From Micromonospora sp. WMMD980 (lineage in GTDB: Bacteria; Actinomycetota; Actinomycetes; Mycobacteriales; Micromonosporaceae): 64,000 bases of DNA. The stretch covers positions 5,766,001 to 5,830,000 of the forward strand of contig NZ_JARUBE010000003.1 in the NCBI RefSeq assembly GCF_029626035.1, written 5' to 3'. The notes beneath the pieces were generated by a model. The model ran no database searches. It saw nothing but the letters and a program-made list of their open reading frames with translations, and was not told where the DNA came from. The position numbers and the translations under genes were made by a program. Within the stretch, counting starts at the first letter, position 1; the number at the start of each line of letters is the position of its first letter. This document shows positions 8,296-13,562 of this stretch, piece after piece.

Positions 8296-8880
8296 TCAGT
8301 TCCCGGTGAAGTCCTCGCCGAGCAGCGCGCGGATCCGGCCCAACGCCCGGGCGTCGCGCATCTTCACCGCCGAGACGGACAGCCCAACGATCTTGGCGAC
8401 GGCGGCGACGCTCTGGTCCTCCCAGTGCCGCAGCACCACGATCGCCTGGTCCCGGACGGGCAGCGTCGCCAGCGCGGTCATCAGCGCGACGTGCAGTTCC
8501 GGATTCGGCTCCGGTTCCGAACGGTCGGGCGGCTCCGCGCAGACCACCTCGGTGCCGCTGCGCCGTCGCCGCTGGTCGAAGAGGGCGTTCACGAGCACCC
8601 GTCGGCTGTACGCGTCGAGGTTCGCGCTCTGCCGGATGCGACCCCAGGAGGCGTACATGCGGGTGAACGTGATCTGGGTCAGGTCCTGGGCGAGGTGCCA
8701 GTCCCGGCACATGAGGTAGGCGGTGCGTCTCAGTCGGGGCGCGCTCGCCGCGACGAACGCGCTGAAGTCCTCGTCTTGGACGTCACGCTCGCGTCGGCGG
8801 GCGATTCTCCACCGGGCCAGCGGGCCGGGCTGACGTTCGGCGGCCGGCGGGGCGCAGACGTCGACCTGCCCGCTGCTCAC
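8296..8880 (-). CDS. SigE-family RNA polymerase sigma factor (sigma-70, ECF type)
   Basis: The protein is up to 194 residues. Region 2 is FSAFVAASAPRLRRTAY through the AQDLTQITFTRMY segment, and region 4 is LPVRDQAIVVLRHWEDQSVAAVAKIVG followed by a recognition helix LSVSAVKMRDARAL. This is the SigE-family ECF type common in actinomycetes. The GTG at 8880 overlaps the TGA of the upstream membrane gene (GTGA), indicating translational coupling; it leaves about 30 basic residues before region 2, so a later start cannot be ruled out. Promoter targets are unknown. The order, membrane partner first and sigma second, is the reverse of the usual sigma/anti-sigma pair. Confidence 0.88.
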   Translation of the reverse strand: MSSGQVDVCAPPAAERQPGPLARWRIARRRERDVQDEDFSAFVAASAPRLRRTAYLMCRDWHLAQDLTQITFTRMYASWGRIRQSANLDAYSRRVLVNALFDQRRRRSGTEVVCAEPPDRSEPEPNPELHVALMTALATLPVRDQAIVVLRHWEDQSVAAVAKIVGLSVSAVKMRDARALGRIRALLGEDFTGN

Positions 8881-9485
8881 TCGCCCTCCCCGGAACCGGT
8901 GCGGAACGCGCAGGGGTTGGCCGCGATCTGGTCCACGCCGCTCGCGTCGCGAAACTTCGCCGCGAGCCGCGCGTAGTCCGCCGTCCGCACCAGCTCGACC
9001 TGGAAGGACTCGGGAAGCTGCTCCGGTTCCACTGAGCCGACCAGATCCGGGTTGTCCTGGTAGGACTCCTTGAACCTGGCGTACGCCTCGTCGTGACCCT
9101 GGAACGTCACGCGCCGCACCGGCGGGTACGACTGGAGCGCAGCGCGCAGGTCGAGGCGCTGCTGATCGGTGACGTCCTGCCGCAGGAAGATCCGAGCGTC
9201 GACCGGCTCGCGTCGCATCTGGGGGCTGCACGCGGGGTCCGTGGACGGCTCTGGTGCTCCGATCGCCGCCGGTGGCACCGGCTCCGGGGATGTCGGTGTC
9301 AGGTTCAGGGCGACCAGGGTGGCGGCGATCGCGACGAGGCCGGCCGTCGCGCCGCCCGCGAGCAGGCCACGCCTGCGCCGCAGCGCGGTGCCCGCCACCA
9401 TGGCCTCCCGGGCCAGTTCCCCGGTCGGGGGCGCGGGTCCGGCGCCGAGTGCCCGCTCGAAGAGCACGTGCAGGTTCTGGTCCAC
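8877..9485 (-). CDS. membrane protein with FtsX-like extracellular domain, coupled to sigma factor
   Basis: The 202-residue protein has a cytoplasmic N-terminus of about 45 residues (MDQNLHVLFERALG), one transmembrane helix (GGATAGLVAIAATLVALNL), a Pro-rich spacer, and an outside domain from about residue 95 on. That domain, with ARIFLRQDVTDQQRLDLRAA, VRRVTFQGHDEAYARFKESY and PESFQVELV, resembles the extracellular domain of the cell-division protein FtsX, including its conserved order of strand, helix and PxSF-like segment. The FtsX permease helices are absent. The overlap with the sigma gene suggests a membrane regulator, possibly an anti-sigma-like sensor. That role is inferred and not known for the family. 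Confidence 0.75.
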   Translation of the reverse strand: MDQNLHVLFERALGAGPAPPTGELAREAMVAGTALRRRRGLLAGGATAGLVAIAATLVALNLTPTSPEPVPPAAIGAPEPSTDPACSPQMRREPVDARIFLRQDVTDQQRLDLRAALQSYPPVRRVTFQGHDEAYARFKESYQDNPDLVGSVEPEQLPESFQVELVRTADYARLAAKFRDASGVDQIAANPCAFRTGSGEGE

Positions 9486-9555
9486 AGCTCGCTCCTGTTT
9501 CCGATGGCTTCCCTCTTTAGGACTGGTCGGGACGCCGGATCGGTCACATCTCCGG

Positions 9556-10086
9556 TCAGCAGGGACCGTAGCCCTCGTCGAAGAAGCGGCGGGCCCAGTT
9601 CGCGTACCCGGCGATGATCTTGCGGACGGTGACGCCGTCGTGCAGGAACAGGTAGGCGCGGTCGCCGGCGCGGGCGAGCAGCCCGGCGAAGCGGTGGCTG
9701 CCGGGCGGCGCCGGCAGCGCGACGGTGTCGGGGTACGCGGCGCGCGCCTCGGCGATCGGCGTGCCCGCGCCGATGCCCTCCGGCGTGGTCATCGGGTCGT
9801 CGAGCCAGAGCAGTACGAGCCGGTCGTCGACGAAGATCGGGCTGACCGAGCCGTGCCCGGCGAGCGTGGGCCCGCACGCCTCCTCGTCGGTGCGCAGCAG
9901 GCCGCGCCGGGTGAGGTCCTCCTCGGTGGCGCCGAACTCCGCGTTGCGCAGGCCGTCCAGGCCGACCACCTCGGCGGAGCCGACCGGGCGGGCCGGGATG
10001 TCCGACCCCTGTGGATGGACGCCGCTCCCGGCGACGGAAGCGGCGGCGAGCAGCGTGGCGATAAAGACGAATTGTCGCAATTTCAT
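9556..10086 (-). CDS. secreted protein of unknown function
   Basis: The 176-residue product begins MKLRQFVFIATLLAAASVAGS, a clear signal peptide. The mature part contains GLDGLRNAEFGATEEDLTRRG, two cysteines (EEACGPTL and the C-terminal GYGPC) likely to form a disulfide, and a segment FGATEEDL...GTPIAEARAAYP that resembles the repeated motifs of secreted actinobacterial proteins of unknown function. It follows the next gene by eight bases and precedes the FtsX-domain/sigma pair by 70, so all four may be one transcription unit. Confidence 0.7.
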   Translation of the reverse strand: MKLRQFVFIATLLAAASVAGSGVHPQGSDIPARPVGSAEVVGLDGLRNAEFGATEEDLTRRGLLRTDEEACGPTLAGHGSVSPIFVDDRLVLLWLDDPMTTPEGIGAGTPIAEARAAYPDTVALPAPPGSHRFAGLLARAGDRAYLFLHDGVTVRKIIAGYANWARRFFDEGYGPC

Positions 10087-10094
10087 GTAATCCC

Positions 10095-10697
10095 CTAGTC
10101 CCCAACGGGGCCGGGGCGAAGAGGTTGCTGGTGCGGGCCGGATTGGCGCAGTTCCCACTCGTCGGCCAGATCGTCCCAATAGTCGGCGGACAGCCCGCGC
10201 CGGCCGTGCGCCAGCCAGCCGGCCGTGTCCCGCTCCAGATGCAGGCCCAACTCGGCGAACGGGTCGAGCCACGCGCCCGGCTCGACACCGAGTCGGGCCA
10301 GCGCCGCGTTGATCGGCCATTCGACGCGCGGTCGGTCCAGGACGCCGTCGTGGCGCGGCCCCCAGCTCACCTCGCCGTCCAGCCACGCCACCGCCGCCTG
10401 GTGGCCGAGCCCGCCGGCGAACTCCGCCTCCAGGTATGCCACCGGCCCGCGCCTCGACCAGCGGGCCAGCGTCTCCGCCAGCGGCGGCGAGAGAACCAGC
10501 CGGAACGGACGCACGGCGCACGGCTCGTCGGCGGCGAAGTCCGGCGGGCTGCCGGTCAGCTCCTCCACGAGCTGCGGGGTGACCGGCAGCAGCGCGAAGT
10601 CCTGGCGGAGCGCGGCCAGCACCGCGTGATCGAGGTCGGCGGTCTGCTCGCGCAACAGCTCGATGTCGGCGACCACGGCGCTGAGCTGGTAACTCAT
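10095..10697 (-). CDS. hypothetical protein
   Basis: A 200-residue soluble acidic protein beginning MSYQLSAVVADIELLREQT. I recognise no family. Segments such as VEWPINAALARLGV and YWDDLADEWELRQSG suggest an alpha/beta fold of the kind found in uncharacterised actinobacterial proteins. ATG 10697 is supported by GAGAGGA five bases upstream. It is the first gene of the leftward unit ending in the sigma factor, and a palindromic promoter-region element lies 14 bases upstream (10711-10742). Confidence 0.7.
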   Translation of the reverse strand: MSYQLSAVVADIELLREQTADLDHAVLAALRQDFALLPVTPQLVEELTGSPPDFAADEPCAVRPFRLVLSPPLAETLARWSRRGPVAYLEAEFAGGLGHQAAVAWLDGEVSWGPRHDGVLDRPRVEWPINAALARLGVEPGAWLDPFAELGLHLERDTAGWLAHGRRGLSADYWDDLADEWELRQSGPHQQPLRPGPVGD

Positions 10698-10710
10698 CCG
10701 ATCCTCTCGG

Positions 10711-10742
10711 CATCCACAGCCTGTGGATAGAACATGTGTACG
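10711..10742 (-). promoter_or_regulatory. 32-bp promoter-region element, copy 1
   Basis: Read on the minus strand, this starts CGTACACATGTTCTATCC and continues with a 15-base odd palindrome TCCACAGGCTGTGGA. A copy at 36028-36059 matches 30 of 32 bases and also precedes a gene start. The first part resembles an actinobacterial LexA box (GAAC-N4-GTTC) with one mismatch. The second part looks like two inverted DnaA-box-like 9-mers. Which protein binds is inference. Confidence 0.55.
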
Positions 10743-10861
10743 ACGGTGGATCCTGGTGCCGTCCTGGAACGGTAGCCCGCCGCCCGGGGTGGAAAACCCT
10801 CGGATGAGGTCGGATGGTTTCCGGCTTACCGCTCCCCGGCGCGGTGCCTGGCGTCGTCCTC

Positions 10862-10945
10862 GTGATCGAAGTACGCGACCTGACCGAACGCTACGGCGCT
10901 CGGACCGCCGTCGACAGGCTGAGCGTCCGGATCCGACCGGGCGCG
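10862..10945 (+). pseudogene. remnant of an ABC transporter ATP-binding subunit N-terminus
   Basis: From GTG 10862 the frame reads IEVRDLTERYGARTAVDRLS then VRIRPG, the standard first 27 residues of an ABC ATPase up to just before Walker A. The frame then continues for about 60 residues with no ATPase similarity. The rest of the gene is gone, so this is a 5' fragment. Confidence 0.55.
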
Positions 10946-10972
10946 GCGCTGGACCCGCTGTCGCGGCTGACG

Positions 10973-11140
10973 TCACGCCGGGGCGCCGCCGACGAGATAC
11001 CTCGGACGTCCGTCGCCGAGCGCGGCCACCGCGTGACGCAACCGCAGCCAGGGGTACGGGCGACGCAGCCCTTGCGCGTCGTCGAGTGCGACGAAACGCG
11101 CCTCGGCCGGCTCGCCGTCCGTCGGCCATGACGCCAGTGT
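10973..11140 (-). pseudogene. possible 3' fragment of an unknown gene
   Basis: In one minus-strand frame ending with TGA at 10973, about 56 residues read like real protein (DGEPAEARFVALDDAQGLRR, then YPWLRLRHAVAALGDGRPRY). No start codon or upstream portion is present because the mannanase terminator abuts it. It overlaps the tail of the ABC fragment frame. Apart from these two fragments I see nothing in the 10743-11155 interval. Confidence 0.3.
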
Positions 11141-11155
11141 CCGCGTACGCGGGAA

Positions 11156-11184
11156 GGGGGCCGGCCCTCGACGGGCCGGCCCCC
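11156..11184. terminator. terminator of the mannanase gene
   Basis: A perfect 12-bp stem GGGGGCCGGCCC / GGGCCGGCCCCC with a TCGAC loop sits 14 bases beyond the mannanase stop on the minus strand. Confidence 0.85.
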
Positions 11185-11198
11185 TGGCGATCAGGTCG

Positions 11199-12962
11199 TC
11201 ACCACGCGGACATGTCGGGAAGCTGGTCGATCGAGATGGTCCTGGGGTTGGCCATCGCGGTGCGCCACAGCCCGGCCACGTCCTTGCCGCTGCCGTTCCA
11301 GTCGCGCGACGCCCAGACCACGAAGTACGGCCAGGCCGGGTCGGAGTTCGGGTTGAGCGGGCTGAACGTCTCCGCCACGCCGGTGGTCTTGGCGCCGCTG
11401 ACCGCCTTGGTGGTGGCGAAGTCGCCGCTGCTCTGGAAGTAGTCGGAGGTGACCAGGTCGACGTAGCCGTCGCCCGGGTACCAGGACGCCAGCGAGGTGC
11501 CCTGGCCGCTGGCCATGCCGTTGAACACCCAGACGATGTTGTGCGCGCCGGCGAGCTGGGCCCGCTGGTAGATCAGCCGCCAGAGCTGCTTGTAGGCGTC
11601 CTGGCCCTTCTTCGCCCACCACATGTAGTTGTTGTTCGCCTCGTGCAGCGGGCGGAACAGCACCGGCACGCCGGCGTCGCCCATCTTCTTCAGCTCCCGC
11701 ACCACCAGGTCGATGTCCTGGTAGAGCTTCGACGACGGGTTGTTCAGGTCGGGCTGGAAGTCGCAGGGTGCGGAGTAGTTGCCGCCGCGCGGGCAGTACC
11801 AGTGCCACTGGAACGCGACGATGCCGTTGCGGGCCTTGGCCCAGTCGATTTCCTGCTGGGTCTGGATGCTGCCCTGGGTGTACTCCATGAAGTCGAACGC
11901 CACGATCGCCGGATAGCGGCCGGTCAACTGCTGCACCCGGTCCGCGTCCGGCAGGTCGGTCTGGCCGCTGACGTAGGTGTGCGTGCGCAGGTAGCAGATC
12001 AGGTTGCGGGCCTTCGAGTTCGCCTGCGGGTCGGCCGGGGCCTGGCCGCAGTCCGGGCCGGGCGGGGTGGGCGGCTTCACCGCGTACACCTCGAACTCGT
12101 AGAGCGAGTAACCCCAGGCGGTGCCGCGGGCGGTGCCGGACATCCGCACGTACCGGCCGCTGGCGCCGGCCGGCGTCACGTCGTCGGTGCCGCCGTCGCC
12201 GGTGGTGGTGCTGAACACTGAGGTCCAGGTGGTGCCGTCCGTCGAGGTCTGGATCTGGTACGCCCTGCCGTACGCGGCCTCCCAGCGCAGCCGCACCGTG
12301 TTGATCGGGTACGTGGCGCCGAGGTCGACCTGGATCCACTGCGGGTCGGCGTAGAGGCTGGACCAGCGGGTGCCGCCGTTGCCGTCGACCGCCTGGCCGG
12401 CGGCGTGCGGGCTCTCCGTGGACGACGCGGTGACCGGTCGGTTGAGCGCGAGGTTGCCGCTGGGGGTGGTGGTCGGGTCGGGGCTCGCCGTCGGGCTCGG
12501 GCTGCCGGTCGGGCTCGGGCTGCCGGTCGGGCTGGGTGGTGTGGTGTCGCCGCAGCTCGCGCCGTTGAGCGTAAACGCGGTCGGGGCCGCGTTCGACCCG
12601 GTGTAGGTGACGTTGAAGCCGAAGCTGACCGTGCCGCCGGCCGGGAGGCCCGCGTTGTAGGAGACGTTCGTGGCGGTGGCGTTCGCGCCGGACTGGGTCT
12701 TCGTCGCGTTCCACATGTCGCCGATCACCTGGTTGCCGGGGAACGCCCAGCCCAGCGTCCAGCCGTTCACGGTGGCGCCGGTGTTGGTGATGGTGACGTT
12801 GGTGGTGGCGCCGCCGCTCCATTCGTTGGTGACCTGCCAGGTCACCGAGCAGGCGCCGGCGGCGGCCTGGGCGGGTGGCGTGGTGACGAGGGCGGTGGCC
12901 AGCGCGGTGACGGCTGCCGCCGCCCCGGCCAGGCACGCCCGTGTGCGGGTGCGCTGGATCAT
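11199..12962 (-). CDS. secreted GH26 beta-mannanase with CBM2 and F5/8-type C modules
   Basis: The 587-residue enzyme has a signal peptide ending near TPPAQA-A (residue 34), a CBM2 cellulose-binding module between Cys38 and Cys137 with surface Trp residues, a PSPTGS-repeat linker, an F5/8 type C (CBM32-like) module at about 168-292 (ALNRPVTASST, WIQVDLG), and a GH26 domain from about 305 to the end. The acid/base Glu is in VLFRPLHEANNNY; a Glu in GVAETFS is the candidate nucleophile. It should cut beta-1,4-mannan in plant biomass outside the cell. It is monocistronic, with a palindromic operator candidate about 110 bases upstream of the ATG. Confidence 0.92.
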   Translation of the reverse strand: MIQRTRTRACLAGAAAAVTALATALVTTPPAQAAAGACSVTWQVTNEWSGGATTNVTITNTGATVNGWTLGWAFPGNQVIGDMWNATKTQSGANATATNVSYNAGLPAGGTVSFGFNVTYTGSNAAPTAFTLNGASCGDTTPPSPTGSPSPTGSPSPTASPDPTTTPSGNLALNRPVTASSTESPHAAGQAVDGNGGTRWSSLYADPQWIQVDLGATYPINTVRLRWEAAYGRAYQIQTSTDGTTWTSVFSTTTGDGGTDDVTPAGASGRYVRMSGTARGTAWGYSLYEFEVYAVKPPTPPGPDCGQAPADPQANSKARNLICYLRTHTYVSGQTDLPDADRVQQLTGRYPAIVAFDFMEYTQGSIQTQQEIDWAKARNGIVAFQWHWYCPRGGNYSAPCDFQPDLNNPSSKLYQDIDLVVRELKKMGDAGVPVLFRPLHEANNNYMWWAKKGQDAYKQLWRLIYQRAQLAGAHNIVWVFNGMASGQGTSLASWYPGDGYVDLVTSDYFQSSGDFATTKAVSGAKTTGVAETFSPLNPNSDPAWPYFVVWASRDWNGSGKDVAGLWRTAMANPRTISIDQLPDMSAW

Positions 12963-13073
12963 GAGGAACTCCCGTGGGGTGATGGTTGCGGGGAGCCCTC
13001 GCCGCCCGGACGGGTCGGGCCGTCGGTTGCCCTTCCGGCGGCCGACCCGGCGAAGATATCCACGATGGTCTTC

Positions 13074-13085
13074 TTAACCGGTTAA
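13074..13085. promoter_or_regulatory. TTAACCGGTTAA palindrome, candidate LacI-family operator
   Basis: A perfect 12-bp palindrome in an otherwise very GC-rich stretch upstream of the mannanase gene. LacI-type regulators of actinobacterial polysaccharide genes bind such central-CG palindromes. No regulator gene is adjacent, so assignment rests on position and symmetry only. Confidence 0.5.
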
Positions 13086-13155
13086 CTTTGTCAATCCCCG
13101 TCGAACTCACGTCGAACGGGAAGGTTTGTGAACCGGTCAAGAGGGGGCGCGGGAA

Positions 13156-13194
13156 CGAAGAAGGGCCGGCACGCGGGGTGCCGGCCCTTCTTCG
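13156..13194. terminator. hairpin terminator downstream of tRNA-Ser(GGA)
   Basis: A perfect 17-bp stem (arms 13156-13172 and 13178-13194) starting CGAAGAAGGGCC with a five-base loop. On the minus strand it ends four bases from the tRNA and terminates its transcript in a run of T residues. Confidence 0.85.
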
Positions 13195-13198
13195 ACTG

Positions 13199-13283
13199 CG
13201 GAGGATACGAGATTCGAACTCGTGAGGGTGTAAACCCAACACGCTTTCCAAGCGTGCGCCCTAGGCCTCTAGGCGAATCCTCC
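13199..13283 (-). tRNA. tRNA-Ser (anticodon GGA)
   Basis: On the minus strand the acceptor stem GGAGGAT pairs with ATCCTCC, followed by G. The anticodon arm CACGC-TTGGAAA-GCGTG gives GGA. The variable arm (TGGGT...ACCCT) is long, as in serine tRNAs, and the T-loop is GTTCGAATC. CCA is not encoded. Confidence 0.97.
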
Positions 13284-13362
13284 GCGAGCCAGGATACAGG
13301 TCCCGCGACGGCGGGCCACCCCACCCTCCCGGAAGATCCACACGGCTTCGGGTAGTCTTGGC

Positions 13363-13455
13363 GGCACCCCCCGTGCGGCGTGCATCTCGTGAACCTCCCC
13401 AGGGCCGGAAGGCAGCAAGGATAAGCGGGCTCTGACGGGTGCACGGGGGGCCTTT
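13363..13455 (+). ncRNA. ffs: signal recognition particle RNA, small bacterial (4.5S) type
   Basis: The closing stem CCCCCCGTGC / GCACGGGGGG encloses the highly conserved SRP domain IV: GTGAACCTCCCC, AGGGCCGGAAGGCAGCAAGG, then TAAGCGGG. The GGAA tetraloop and the asymmetric loop that bind Ffh are intact. A TAGTCT hexamer six bases upstream of the predicted 5' end is a plausible -10 box. dnaX follows about 100 bases later, a common actinobacterial arrangement. Confidence 0.96.
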
Positions 13456-13562
13456 CTGTCTCCGGGGCCCGGTAGCGTCGCTGCGGGTCAGGTCACGGGG
13501 TGGTGGGTGGTCACCGGCGGCCGACCGGCGCAGAATGGCTCGGTCGAGAGGAGGCGGGACGG

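Noticed and set aside
10814..11131. Functional 105-residue small ABC protein
   Set aside because: Similarity ends before Walker A and the remaining sequence has no domain character, so it is treated as a remnant.
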